Assembly (NCBI GenBank): GCA_025966135.1
Contig: JAOPVP010000028.1
Location: forward strand, 1-62,205
Length of the DNA: 62,205 nt
Origin: Frankiales bacterium
Lineage (GTDB): Bacteria; Actinomycetota; Actinomycetes; Mycobacteriales; SCTD01
Reading direction: 5' to 3'
Shown here: in pieces, positions 1-7,798 of the stretch
How positions within the stretch are numbered: position 1 is the stretch's first letter
How the letters are laid out: each line of letters starts with the position of its first letter
Notes under the pieces: generated by a model
Database searches by the model: none
The model's input: the letters and a program-made list of their open reading frames with translations, nothing else
Told to the model about the DNA's origin: nothing
Position numbers and translations under genes: made by a program

Positions 1-27
1 CAGCGGGCTGGGCTGGGCGGGAAGGGA

Positions 28-468
28 TTGCGCGCGTCGTCGGTTTGGGCTGGTGTGACTGGCGTCTACGTCCTCCTGGCCGCTCTCGCGGTGTCGGCTG
101 CCGTCGCCGCGTGGTACCGCGCCTCGAACGGCCGGCTTAAGAGCCCAACGGGCGATAACCGCGAGGACCTTCGGCCGCTGATACCGGTGGCCGGTGAGAG
201 GGCGACTCTCCTGCAGTTCAGCAGCGCGTTCTGCGCACCCTGCCGCGCCACCAGACGCATCCTCGGCGACGTCGCGGCGATCGCCCCGGGCGTCACGCAC
301 GTGGAGATCGACGCCGAAAGCAACCTCGAGCTCGTCCGGAAGCTGAACATCCTCAAGACCCCCACCACCCTCGTCCTCGACGAGCGCGGTCGCGAGGTGG
401 TCCGGGCCAGCGGACAGCCCAAGAAGGCCGATGTTCTCCGGGCCCTGGGTCAGGCAGTACCCTCGTGA
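28..468 (+). CDS. membrane-anchored thioredoxin-like protein
   Basis: A 146-residue thioredoxin-fold protein. Residues about 9-29 are one hydrophobic helix, so the domain is probably tethered to the outer face of the membrane. The active-site motif is CAPC inside FCAPCRATRR, and a cis-proline loop (LKTPTTLVL) lies about 45 residues later; both are diagnostic of thioredoxins. TTG at 28 is the first start; GTG at 55 in the same frame is possible but would cut the helix. It leads an apparent operon with a DUF4395 protein, a sulfurtransferase and a DUF1416 protein, so a role in thiol or sulfur redox transfer is inferred. The exact substrate cannot be told. Confidence 0.85.
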   Translation: MRASSVWAGVTGVYVLLAALAVSAAVAAWYRASNGRLKSPTGDNREDLRPLIPVAGERATLLQFSSAFCAPCRATRRILGDVAAIAPGVTHVEIDAESNLELVRKLNILKTPTTLVLDERGREVVRASGQPKKADVLRALGQAVPS

Positions 469-582
469 GCATGCATCTCGTTCTGGTCAAGCGGAGGTCG
501 ATCGACCTCTGCCGTGCCCAGAGCTGCCTGTGTCGCGCCTCGTGAGTTGAGCCGAAGCCCGGACACACTCGAGAGGCAACCC

Positions 583-1008
583 ATGATCGACCCACGTGGC
601 CCCCGTTTTGGGGCCTGGATCACCACGTTCGTGCTCGTCATCACCCTCCTGCTCAGTGGCAACCCCACGGTCGCGGGCGTCCTCTTGGCGCTTCAGGCCG
701 TCGTGTTCGCCCTGGGAAGCCGAGGGAGATCGCCGTACCAAGTCCTTTTCAAGACGTTCGTCAGGCCCCGTCTGCAGCCGCCGGCGGAGCTCGAGGACGA
801 GGCGCCTCCGCGCTTCGCGCAGACCGTCGGCCTCGGGTTCGCGTTCGCAGGCACTGTCGCCTTCCTGGCCGGCGCGACTCTGACGGGTCAGATCTTCACC
901 GGGTTCGCCCTCGTGGCGGCCCTGCTCAACGCAGCCGTCGGGCTCTGCCTCGGCTGCGAGGTCTACCTGTTGTCCAAGCGCTTTACTACTAGAGGAGCTA
1001 CTTCATGA
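583..1008 (+). CDS. DUF4395 family membrane protein
   Basis: A polytopic protein of about 141 residues with four predicted membrane helices. ATG at 583 is preferred because GAGAGG lies six bases upstream. The last helix carries a CLGC motif (LCLGCEVYLL), a Cys pair typical of this family and a plausible redox partner for the neighbouring thioredoxin. DUF4395 has no established function; in actinobacteria it commonly sits beside a thioredoxin and a rhodanese, as here. The stop overlaps the next start (ATGA at 1005-1008), so the two are translationally coupled. Confidence 0.8.
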   Translation: MIDPRGPRFGAWITTFVLVITLLLSGNPTVAGVLLALQAVVFALGSRGRSPYQVLFKTFVRPRLQPPAELEDEAPPRFAQTVGLGFAFAGTVAFLAGATLTGQIFTGFALVAALLNAAVGLCLGCEVYLLSKRFTTRGATS

Positions 1009-1838
1009 GCCGCGCTGACGTCCTTGTCGACGCCGATTGGGCCGAGGCCCACTTGTCCGACCCGAAGGTCGTCCTCATCGAGGTGGACGAAGACGTGTCC
1101 GCCTACGACGGTGGCCACATCGCGGGTGCCATCCGCCTCGACTGGAAGACCGAGCTGCAGGACCAGGTCCGCCGTGACTTCGTGAACAAGGAGCAGTTCG
1201 AGGAGCTCCTGTCACAGAAGGGCGTCGGCAATGACGACACCGTCGTGCTGTACGGCGGCAACAACAACTGGTTCGCTGCCTACGCGTACTGGTACTTCAA
1301 GCTCTACGGGCACCAGGACGTCAAGCTGCTTGACGGTGGCCGCAAGAAGTGGGAGCTCGATGGTCGCGCCCTGACCGCCGACGTGCCTTCGCGGGACAAG
1401 ACGTCATACACCGCGCAGGACCAGGACCTGTCGATCCGGGCCTTCCGCGACGAGACCGTCGCTGCCATCGGCGTGAAGAACCTGGTCGACGTCCGTAGCC
1501 CTGATGAGTTCAGCGGCAAGCTGCTCGCCCCGGCGCACCTGCCGCAGGAGCAGAGCCAGCGAGCCGGCCACATCCCCACGGCGGTCAACGTTCCGTGGAG
1601 CAAGGCCGCGAACGATGACGGCACGTTCCGCAGCGACGAGGAGCTGGCCGAGCTCTACAAGGAGGCCGGCCTCGACACCTCGAAGCAGACCATCGCGTAC
1701 TGCCGCATCGGTGAGCGCTCCAGCCACACCTGGTTTGCGCTGCACGAGCTGCTCGGCCACAAGGACGTCAAGAACTACGACGGCTCCTGGACCGAGTACG
1801 GCTCGCTTGTCGGCGTCCCGGTTGCGAAGGACGTCTGA
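1005..1838 (+). CDS. sseA: thiosulfate sulfurtransferase (tandem rhodanese)
   Basis: A 277-residue two-domain rhodanese, the usual length of SseA/CysA-type sulfurtransferases, which move sulfane sulfur from thiosulfate to a thiophilic acceptor such as cyanide. The N-terminal half (about 1-140) is the inactive copy and has no loop cysteine. The C-terminal half (about 155-277) has the CH2-like box VDVRSPDEF and the catalytic loop AYCRIGERSSHTWF with the persulfide-forming Cys. It overlaps the upstream DUF4395 gene by four bases. The DUF1416 gene follows four bases later, the same pairing as sseA-sseC in mycobacteria. Confidence 0.93.
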   Translation: MSRADVLVDADWAEAHLSDPKVVLIEVDEDVSAYDGGHIAGAIRLDWKTELQDQVRRDFVNKEQFEELLSQKGVGNDDTVVLYGGNNNWFAAYAYWYFKLYGHQDVKLLDGGRKKWELDGRALTADVPSRDKTSYTAQDQDLSIRAFRDETVAAIGVKNLVDVRSPDEFSGKLLAPAHLPQEQSQRAGHIPTAVNVPWSKAANDDGTFRSDEELAELYKEAGLDTSKQTIAYCRIGERSSHTWFALHELLGHKDVKNYDGSWTEYGSLVGVPVAKDV

Positions 1839-1842
1839 GGCC

Positions 1843-2136
1843 ATGTGCGGCGCACCTGTTCAAACCCTCGACCTGGAAGGCATTGACGTGGCCAAGGAGT
1901 CCATCGTGCAGGGGACTGTCGTCAAGGACGGCTCCCCCGTCGGCGGGGCGTACGTCCGCCTGCTCGACAGCAGCGGCGAGTTCACCGCTGAGGTGCAGAC
2001 CAGCGCGACCGGAGCGTTCCGCTTCTTCGCGGCCCCTGGTGACTGGACCCTGCGCACCCTGACCAGCGGTGGCTCCACCGACACCTCGGCGGCCGCCGTC
2101 CTCGGCGCGGTCGTCGAGCTCACCGTCGAGGTCTAG
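1843..2136 (+). CDS. sseC: DUF1416 (SseC-like) protein
   Basis: A 97-residue cytosolic protein of the DUF1416/SseC family, starting MCGAPVQTLDLEG. It has a predicted beta-sandwich core (GTVVKDGSPVGGAYVRLLDSSGEFTAEVQT) that resembles carboxypeptidase-regulatory or transthyretin-like folds. It is strictly paired with thiosulfate sulfurtransferases in actinobacteria. A role in sulfur metabolism is inferred from that pairing; no catalytic residues are evident. ATG at 1843 directly follows the sulfurtransferase stop, and a terminator hairpin follows the gene. Confidence 0.85.
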   Translation: MCGAPVQTLDLEGIDVAKESIVQGTVVKDGSPVGGAYVRLLDSSGEFTAEVQTSATGAFRFFAAPGDWTLRTLTSGGSTDTSAAAVLGAVVELTVEV

Positions 2137-2151
2137 CAGCACCTGCACGAC

Positions 2152-2188
2152 AAAGGCCCGCCGATCCTCACGGGGACCAGCGGGCCTT
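2152..2188. terminator. bidirectional terminator hairpin
   Basis: The arms AAGGCCCGC and GCGGGCCTT pair across a 17-18 base loop, with A residues before and T residues after. The hairpin lies between two convergent genes, the DUF1416 gene (plus) and the secreted-protein gene (minus), so it can end both transcripts. Confidence 0.8.
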
Positions 2189-2195
2189 CGTCGTG

Positions 2196-2621
2196 TCAGC
2201 ACAGGAGGCCCGCCGACGAGGTGAGAACGGTGCTGGCCGTGGACCAGTTGGCGAAGCGGGCCGTGACCCGCACGGAGTAGGAGCCGCTCAGGAACCCGAC
2301 GGTGAAGGTCTTCGTCTGGGTCGTGTTGTCGTTGAACGTCTGGCTCGCCGTCAGCGGCGCCATCGTGGCGGAGGCGGACAGCTCGACCAGCTGGCTCGTG
2401 ACGAACGTGCTGCTCGAGACCGTCCAGTTGACGCGCACGGTGCTGCTGAGGGTGCACCGCGTGACCGAGGTGACGGTCGGAGCGGCGATCGTGGTCGTGC
2501 TGAAGGACGACACCGCGGCGTGCGCCGTCCTGTTGGTGAACGTCGCCCACGCCGAAGGGACCGACAGCCCGAAGCAGCTGACGGTCAGTACAAGCAGCAG
2601 CAGGCGCCGCGTTCGCGTCAC
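2196..2621 (-). CDS. secreted protein, third gene of the TasA/SipW operon
   Basis: A 141-residue secreted protein. It has a basic N-terminus (MTRTRR), a hydrophobic core and a short SAWATFTNRTAHAAVS stretch that resembles SipW-type leader sequences. The mature part is Ser/Thr/Val-rich beta, with the look of a fibronectin-III-type domain (VRVNWTVSSS...YSVRVTARFANW). Two cysteines, near residue 56 and at the C-terminus, could form a disulfide. The start overlaps the stop of the signal-peptidase gene (2618-2621), so it is coupled to it and is probably its substrate. The family is not recognised and its function is unknown. Confidence 0.7.
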   Translation of the reverse strand: MTRTRRLLLLVLTVSCFGLSVPSAWATFTNRTAHAAVSSFSTTTIAAPTVTSVTRCTLSSTVRVNWTVSSSTFVTSQLVELSASATMAPLTASQTFNDNTTQTKTFTVGFLSGSYSVRVTARFANWSTASTVLTSSAGLLC

Positions 2622-3313
2622 GGCGCACGGCGTCGCAGCGAGACCAGGACCCCGGTGACCACGCAGCCGAGGACGAACCCGCCCCGGGCGCTAGCGGTCC
2701 ACGCCGCGATTCGACCGAGTAAGGGAGCCGTCCACACCAGTCGGCCGCCGGAGGCGACGGTCACCGGATCGGGGTCGATCGTCTTGTTCGCGTCGCCCTT
2801 CAGGACCAGCTGTGCCAGGTCACCACTGCGGCTCAACGACCGCACGCGGTGGGTCACCGTGACGCCGTCGGGGCGCTTGACGGCCACCACGTCCCCGACT
2901 CGGATCGCCGACGCCGGGATCTTCTGGATCAGCACCATACTGCCGGTCGGGATGGTCGGCTCCATTGAGCCGGACCGCACGACCAACGGATGCAGTCCGT
3001 GCGTCGCGGCATAGACGGTGACGGCGGTCATCGACAGCCCGAGCAGCGAGGCGAGGTTCAGCAGGGTTCCCAGCACGACCCGAGAAGCCTTGCTGGCAAG
3101 GCGATCTGATGCCAAGGCCTCCGGCTCGGGGCGGACGTGGCGGCCCCCGAGCTGCGGATCCGCCGCGGCCCGGGGCACGGGGAGGGCCGCGACTGCCGGC
3201 CGAGGTGAGCGCGGCTCTGTCGCTGGCCGAGGTGAGGGCAGCGCGACGATGCTCGCCGTCCTGCTCGGTGAGGGCAGCCAGTCGCGCCCGACCGGCGGAG
3301 CGACGCGGGCCAC
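2618..3313 (-). CDS. SipW-type signal peptidase I
   Basis: An S26 signal peptidase of the ER/SipW type. A proline-rich cytosolic N-terminus of about 75 residues is followed by a membrane helix (about 80-103), the catalytic serine in VVRSGSMEPTIPTGS (Ser116), and a downstream VTHRV box with His155 in place of the Lys used by classical bacterial enzymes. A GDAN box (about 173-176) and a C-terminal membrane helix with an RRR tail complete it. The Ser/His arrangement is known for SipW, which releases TasA-like substrates. GTG at 3313 starts three bases after the TasA-like gene ends. The N-terminal extension is long, so a later start is possible. Confidence 0.88.
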   Translation of the reverse strand: MARVAPPVGRDWLPSPSRTASIVALPSPRPATEPRSPRPAVAALPVPRAAADPQLGGRHVRPEPEALASDRLASKASRVVLGTLLNLASLLGLSMTAVTVYAATHGLHPLVVRSGSMEPTIPTGSMVLIQKIPASAIRVGDVVAVKRPDGVTVTHRVRSLSRSGDLAQLVLKGDANKTIDPDPVTVASGGRLVWTAPLLGRIAAWTASARGGFVLGCVVTGVLVSLRRRAP

Positions 3314-3316
3314 GAG

Positions 3317-3862
3317 CTAGCTCTGGGTGGCGGTGAAGGTCATCGTCGAGGTGGTCGTCGCGCCCTGGACGGAGTTGGCCGTGGCCGACGGCAGCAGGAC
3401 GTAGGCGCAGAGGGTCTCGCTGGCACCGGCCGCAAGGGTCCGCGCGGAGATGGCGGCGGCGGACAGTGCCCCTTCGGCGACGACCGTCGTACCGGCGGCG
3501 TACCCCGCGGCGTCGCAGGTGCCGCCGACGAGCTTCATGCCGAACGTCAGCTGACCCGCCAGGCCCTTGCCGTCGGTGTTGGTCGTCGCGGAGGCCATGG
3601 CGTAGCTGTAACTGAGGCTGCCGCTGTTGGCCACGGTCAGCGGCGCGTACTGGCTGTCGCCCGGCTTCAAAGCGGACAAGTTCAGTGCGGTCCATGCGTA
3701 GCTGGTCGTGGCATCGCCGTTCAGCCGCAGATCGACGGTGCCGGCTGTGAACGTGGCCACCGCCGCCTGGGTGTCGGAGAAGGTTGCGAAAGTCCCGGCC
3801 CACAAGGCACCCGAGAGGGTGCCGAGGGCAAGGACGGCCTTGCAAGCGACAGACGTGCGCAT
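3317..3862 (-). CDS. TasA/camelysin-like SipW-dependent surface protein
   Basis: A 181-residue secreted protein. The leader ends in GTFATFSDTQAAVATFTAGTVDL, the signature of SipW-processed TasA/CalY proteins (a hydrophobic helix, then A/F-FSDT and FTAGTLDL). The mature beta-rich part (LNLSALKPGDSQYAPLTVANSGSLSY) matches the TasA/camelysin jelly-roll pattern. In Bacillus such proteins form biofilm fibres; here a fibre or adhesin role is inferred. ATG at 3862 has GGGGAG seven bases upstream. The leader upstream holds a small inverted repeat, GATCT-TTC-AGATC (3892-3904). It is the first gene of a three-gene operon with its likely peptidase. Confidence 0.85.
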   Translation of the reverse strand: MRTSVACKAVLALGTLSGALWAGTFATFSDTQAAVATFTAGTVDLRLNGDATTSYAWTALNLSALKPGDSQYAPLTVANSGSLSYSYAMASATTNTDGKGLAGQLTFGMKLVGGTCDAAGYAAGTTVVAEGALSAAAISARTLAAGASETLCAYVLLPSATANSVQGATTTSTMTFTATQS

Positions 3863-4006
3863 TGTGAGCTCCCCAAGATCGTCTATCTGTTGATCTTTCA
3901 GATCGGTCAGTTGTGATAGGTCTGGCTAGGCCATTCGGGTGGTCTACGGCTGGTCACGCGTTCTTCCGCGCCCTCAGCCGGTTGTCATGTGCTAATGGGC
4001 GTCGTG

Positions 4007-4597
4007 CTAGTGGCGTCGTCGTACGGCGACGACGAAGCCGAGCGTTGCCAGGGCAAGGACGCCCACGGCGATCAGGACGATGAGCAGTGGCAGCGGGACC
4101 AGTGGCCCCGGCTGGAGGTAGACGACGGTGGCCGCCTGCTGGACCACCGAGCCGTTCGTCACCTCCACGACGATGGCGCCGTACACCTGGCCCTTGGGGC
4201 GCCCCTTGGAGCCCGGGTGGACCGTGAACGACCCGAGCCTGGTCTCGTGTGCCTTCAGCGAGACCTTCTGGTCCGGGAAGCCCAGGTACGGCGACGACCC
4301 TGCCACCCCGATCGTGAAGGCGCCCTGGCCGTCGCGCTGAGCCATCGTCGAGTACAGCCGCGCGGTGGCCGTCTTGTCGGTGACGTTGCGCAGTGCGTAC
4401 TGCACCGTGACGTCCCCGTTGGGCGGCACCTTGGCGTGGAAGGCCGTGAGTTGCTTGCCGTCGACGAGCGAGGGATAGGGGCTGATGTCGACCCCACCGG
4501 TCCCCGCCGCCTGCGCGGGGCCTGCGAGCAGGAACAGGAAGAGCACGACGACCGCCGGGCGCACGAGGCGCCCGGCGATCGGGCGTCGGAAGATCAC
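4007..4597 (-). CDS. short DUF916-like membrane-anchored surface protein
   Basis: A 196-residue type I membrane protein: signal peptide (about 1-30, ending AGPAQAAG), an extracellular beta-sandwich and a C-terminal helix (about 165-190) with a VRRRH stop-transfer tail. The segment ISPYPSLVDGKQLTAFHAKVPPNGDVTVQYALRNVTDKTATARLY, then GQVYGAIVVEV, matches the pattern of DUF916-type partners of WxL proteins, reduced to one domain. It lies nine bases after the larger secreted protein gene at 4607-5746, in the same operon, which fits a complex between the two. Binding is inferred by analogy with Firmicute WxL systems. Confidence 0.65.
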   Translation of the reverse strand: MIFRRPIAGRLVRPAVVVLFLFLLAGPAQAAGTGGVDISPYPSLVDGKQLTAFHAKVPPNGDVTVQYALRNVTDKTATARLYSTMAQRDGQGAFTIGVAGSSPYLGFPDQKVSLKAHETRLGSFTVHPGSKGRPKGQVYGAIVVEVTNGSVVQQAATVVYLQPGPLVPLPLLIVLIAVGVLALATLGFVVAVRRRH

Positions 4598-4606
4598 GGG
4601 CGGAGG

Positions 4607-5746
4607 CTAGCTCTGGACGAACGTGACGGTCATCGTCCCGCCGTAGGTGCCGGGCACGGGCGTGTTGGGGGCGGTGGCCTTGAGGGTCGGGAAGGCGTAC
4701 GCGCTGCCCGTGATGCCCTGCAGGTCACCGATCACCGGGAGCGACGGCGTGATCGAGGTGAACACCGAGTTGAGCAGTGTCGACTGGTCGGCGCTGGTGA
4801 GGGTGTTGAGCACCGCGCCGAGCTGTGACAGCACGGGGGCGCCTGCGGATTGCAGAACGCTGGTGAGCGCGGACAGCTGGGTCAGGCTGCCGACGCCCGT
4901 GGCGCTGGTCAGCGGGCCCGTGAGCTGACCGGTCAGCTGGGCGAGCAGGTCGGTGGCGAACGTCGCGTTGAGGTTCGAACCGGTGACACCCTTCATGAGC
5001 GGCAGCGAGCTCGCCACGGCCCCGGCGGCGGAGGCCGCACCCGCCGTGTCGAACGCGCCGACACCGCTGGCGAACGAGGGGTTGGTGAACGTGCCCCCCG
5101 TCGCGCCGGACAGCGCGGTCGGCAGCTTGGTGAGGTCCGTGACGGTCGACGTCACGGTCTGCAGCGCGGCGTCGACGGTGGCGGTGACCGGCGCGCCAGA
5201 CACTCCAAGCGTCGAGCACAGGTTGGTCAGCGCGCTGTTGCTGCCGAGGACCACGCCCAGGATGCTCAGGCCGAGGATGCTCTTGAGCGGGCTGCTGAGG
5301 CCGGAGCAGGAGCTCATGGTCCCGGACAGCGACAGCTTGGGCAGGTCGGCGACGCTCAGGCCGGCGATCCCGAGTGGCTGGTTGCCGTAGACCACGGAGA
5401 CGGCCGACGACGGCACCTTGACGTTGTAGTTGTAGTCCGACGCGGTGTTGCCGGGGCCGGTCTTGAGGTAGAGGTTGCTCAGCGTCGCGAAGACGTCGTA
5501 GTTGCCGCCCGCGGCGGTCGGCAGGAACGAGCTGTCCGTGACGTGAGTGCGGAACGGCTGCGTGCCTCCGGTCCCCAGGTTGAGCGCCGTGAGGGCGCTC
5601 CCCGTGATGTCCTCGACCGCGAACTGGCGGGTTCCTCCCAGGCCGACCAAGGTCACGGGGACCGAGGTGGCGGCGAGTGCCGGGGTGGCGACGGCAGCGA
5701 AAGTGGCCGTCACGATGAGCAAGGCAAGGCTGCGCTTGGCGGCCAT
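4607..5746 (-). CDS. large secreted protein with WxL-like C-terminus
   Basis: A 379-residue secreted protein: signal peptide about 1-25 (ending PALAAT), then a long Ala/Ser/Thr/Leu/Gly-rich body with little charge and a Cys pair around residues 146-180. The C-terminal strand pair (FPTLKATAPNTPVPGTYGGTMTVTFVQ) resembles the end of WxL domains, which finish in a GTYxGTxxxT strand. ATG at 5746 has GGAGG seven bases upstream. It sits between the LPFTG protein and the DUF916-like protein. It is probably a wall-associated structural protein; the middle region is not a family I recognise. Confidence 0.65.
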   Translation of the reverse strand: MAAKRSLALLIVTATFAAVATPALAATSVPVTLVGLGGTRQFAVEDITGSALTALNLGTGGTQPFRTHVTDSSFLPTAAGGNYDVFATLSNLYLKTGPGNTASDYNYNVKVPSSAVSVVYGNQPLGIAGLSVADLPKLSLSGTMSSCSGLSSPLKSILGLSILGVVLGSNSALTNLCSTLGVSGAPVTATVDAALQTVTSTVTDLTKLPTALSGATGGTFTNPSFASGVGAFDTAGAASAAGAVASSLPLMKGVTGSNLNATFATDLLAQLTGQLTGPLTSATGVGSLTQLSALTSVLQSAGAPVLSQLGAVLNTLTSADQSTLLNSVFTSITPSLPVIGDLQGITGSAYAFPTLKATAPNTPVPGTYGGTMTVTFVQS

Positions 5747-5747
5747 C

Positions 5748-5987
5748 TTAGATCCTCCGGGCTTTAGGGGTGGGCCGACGGCCCGTGACGAGGAGCAGCA
5801 CGCCGACCGCGAGCAGCAGCGTGATGACGACCAGCGCGGTGGTGAAGTCGAAACCTGTGAAAGGCAGGTGCGGTCGCGGATTGGTCACGACGGCAATGGG
5901 CGTGCTGATCGGCGAGGGCGCGCTGGTGGTCGGGAGGACCACCAAAGTCACGGGTGTTCCCCCGCCGGTGCTGCCGCTGTCTGCCAT
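5748..5987 (-). CDS. short LPFTG sortase-motif membrane protein
   Basis: About 79 residues from ATG at 5987, which has GGAG seven bases upstream. The N-terminal half is Pro/Thr/Ser-rich (TSAPSPISTPIAVV). It is followed by LPFTG, a hydrophobic helix and a basic tail (TGRRPTPKARR), the full LPxTG cell-wall sorting signal. No N-terminal signal peptide is visible, even if translation starts at an earlier in-frame codon (about 6041). How the LPFTG part would cross the membrane is unclear; it may insert as a tail-anchored protein. It ends one base before the next gene starts, so it leads the 5987-4007 operon. Confidence 0.65.
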   Translation of the reverse strand: MADSGSTGGGTPVTLVVLPTTSAPSPISTPIAVVTNPRPHLPFTGFDFTTALVVITLLLAVGVLLLVTGRRPTPKARRI

Positions 5988-6119
5988 ATGTCCGCTCCGC
6001 ATCCTTGCTGGTGATAAGGACAAGGTCGGCGGAAGGGGCACAGATACTGATGGTGATTGGGGGTGGTTTCGAACCAGGTCTATGTGACTAGTTTCGGGCG
6101 CATTCAGCCGCCCGCACGC

Positions 6120-6476
6120 TCAGTAGACGAGGGCTTGTACGTAGTCCTCGAGGGATTCGGCGACGAACGAGGCCGCCCCGGCGATCCTGACGCCGGGAAG
6201 TAGTCCTCCGGCCGACAGGCCCCGGCGCTGCACGCACTGCGTGCAGGCCGTAATAGTCCCTGCGGCGAACACCGTGGCCAGCAGTGCAGAGGCCGGCGGC
6301 GACTCCGGCAGGACCAGGTCACGGTCGGGGGTGACGAGCCAGACGGCCTCCCCGGTGAGCCACAGGGAGACGGTGACTCCGGACGCCGCTGCGACGGAGG
6401 CGACGGTGAGCCCCTGCATGCACCGTTCGGGCGCTTCGTCACCAGCTGTCACTTTCACAACGAGGGAGCGGGGCAT
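6120..6476 (-). CDS. DsrE family protein
   Basis: A 118-residue cytosolic DsrE/TusD-like protein. It matches the actinobacterial DsrE pattern throughout: LVVKVTAGDEAPERCMQGLTVA at the N-terminus, SLWLTGEAVWLV in the middle, the cysteine pair CTQCVQRRGL that would carry persulfide sulfur, and a terminal DYVQALVY. DsrE proteins relay sulfur atoms, and the sulfurtransferase operon lies 4 kb away. In streptomycetes a similar gene lies in the FABP/Fur/YgfZ neighbourhood (from memory), so this is probably part of the conserved backbone, with surface genes inserted around it. Confidence 0.85.
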   Translation of the reverse strand: MPRSLVVKVTAGDEAPERCMQGLTVASVAAASGVTVSLWLTGEAVWLVTPDRDLVLPESPPASALLATVFAAGTITACTQCVQRRGLSAGGLLPGVRIAGAASFVAESLEDYVQALVY

Positions 6477-6532
6477 GTCGTGAGTGTAGGAAGAGAGCCG
6501 GCGGCCGATACCGCCTGGGAAGGGGGTGGCCC

Positions 6533-7069
6533 ATGCGTCGCCATTCGTGGACTTGCGTGCTCGTCCTGTCCCTTACCCTGCTGTCGGTCGAGGTGAAGCA
6601 GGCGCCGGTCGCTTCAGCCAGCGCTCCCGGGCTGGCCATCACGGCCCCGACGAGCGTGTCCCTCGGTTCGGTCGCCTCGACCGGGGGCACGCTTGCCGCC
6701 AGTCTCGGCAACGTGACGGTGTCGACCGCAGGCCTGCTGAGCATTGGTGCGGCGTGGACGGCGACGGCCTCGGCGTCGGCTTTCACGACCGGCGGTGGCT
6801 CGGCCGCCGAGACCATCCCGGCTGCGAACGTGAGCTACCTGTCCGGTCCCAGCACAGCCAGCTCCGGGATCAACCTCAGCAGTTGTGCGGCCGGCCAACT
6901 GGTGTCGGCTGTGTCGATCGGCGCGTCGCAGACCGGCTTCGGCTGTGCGGGACTCGGCATCGCCTTGGGGGGCACGTCGCTGACGTGGCGGCCGACGATC
7001 ACGATCACCCTGCCGGCGGCGGTCGTGGCCGGCACATACCAAGGCACCATCACGCACTCCGTTGCCTGA
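6533..7069 (+). CDS. WxL-like secreted protein, copy 1
   Basis: A 178-residue secreted protein: signal peptide about 1-30, then one beta-rich domain ending TWRPTITITLPAAVVAGTYQGTITHSVA. The W-x-P strand followed by GTYxGTITHSV is the C-terminal signature of actinobacterial WxL-like domains, which bind the cell wall. It is clearly paralogous to the protein encoded at 7257-7796: they share an SAFTTG...ETIPA segment and the last 25 residues. A Cys pair (SSCAAGQ...GFGCAG) is present here and absent in the paralog. ATG at 6533 follows a GGGGGTGG ribosome site. Confidence 0.75.
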   Translation: MRRHSWTCVLVLSLTLLSVEVKQAPVASASAPGLAITAPTSVSLGSVASTGGTLAASLGNVTVSTAGLLSIGAAWTATASASAFTTGGGSAAETIPAANVSYLSGPSTASSGINLSSCAAGQLVSAVSIGASQTGFGCAGLGIALGGTSLTWRPTITITLPAAVVAGTYQGTITHSVA

Positions 7070-7146
7070 CCCGTTGCCTGAGCCCGTTCCCTGAGCCACC
7101 TGCGGGGTCCCTGACGTTCGGCCACACGCCGACGCAGCTAGTCATG

Positions 7147-7184
7147 GACCACATTTCGATATGGCCCGAACAAGCCATGTGGTC
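7147..7184. promoter_or_regulatory. inverted repeat between the two WxL-like genes
   Basis: GACCACAT (7147-7154) pairs with ATGTGGTC (7177-7184). Inside the loop, ATGGC and GCCAT can pair in a second register. The element lies between the stop of copy 1 and the start of copy 2, so it could be an attenuator, a processing site or a protein-binding site. There is no T-run. Confidence 0.45.
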
Positions 7185-7256
7185 TGGTGCTGCCGAGCCG
7201 ATCCAAAGGTAAGGCGACTCCCACAGGGGTCGAGGATCCCTCGAAAGGGACATCTC

Positions 7257-7796
7257 ATGCGCAACACTCTGCTCGTGACCTCCACCGCCCTGGTCGTCGG
7301 TGCCCTCACGGGGCTCGCGGGGCAGGCCTCCGCGGCAAGCACGACCACCACCTTCTCGGTCGATGCCGGACCTCTGGGCGTCACCGCTCCCTCCAACAGC
7401 GCCCTGGGCAGTGCCGCGCCCGGCAGCACCGCGTCTGCCTCGTTGGGCAGCGTCACGGTCAACGACACCCGCGCCTCGATCACGGGGAGCTGGACGGCCA
7501 CGGTCGTGTCCTCGGCCTTCACCACCGGCACCGCGACCGCGAACGAGACCATCCCGGCCACCGCGGTCAAGTACTGGTCGGGCGCGGCCACCGGCACCAC
7601 CGGCTTGGGCGTGTTCACGCCCGGTCAGCTGACGTCGCTGCTCGCCGTGACCATCGACACCGCGCAGACCGCCTTCGGGCGGGCCGTCGCGGTTGGCAAC
7701 AGCTCCGCCACGTGGGCTCCCACCGTCACGGTGACCATTCCGACGACGGCAGTCAGCGGCACCTACAGCGGCACGATCACCCACTCGGTTGCCTGA
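7257..7796 (+). CDS. WxL-like secreted protein, copy 2
   Basis: A 179-residue protein starting at ATG 7257 (GAAAGGGA upstream). The signal peptide is about 1-27 (LAGQASAAS). A single WxL-like domain follows, ending ATWAPTVTVTIPTTAVSGTYSGTITHSVA. It is a paralog of the gene at 6533 but lacks that protein's two cysteines. The DUF916-like membrane protein gene begins two bases after its stop, the classic pairing of a WxL protein with its membrane partner. The predicted location is the outer cell surface. Confidence 0.78.
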   Translation: MRNTLLVTSTALVVGALTGLAGQASAASTTTTFSVDAGPLGVTAPSNSALGSAAPGSTASASLGSVTVNDTRASITGSWTATVVSSAFTTGTATANETIPATAVKYWSGAATGTTGLGVFTPGQLTSLLAVTIDTAQTAFGRAVAVGNSSATWAPTVTVTIPTTAVSGTYSGTITHSVA

Positions 7797-7798
7797 CG

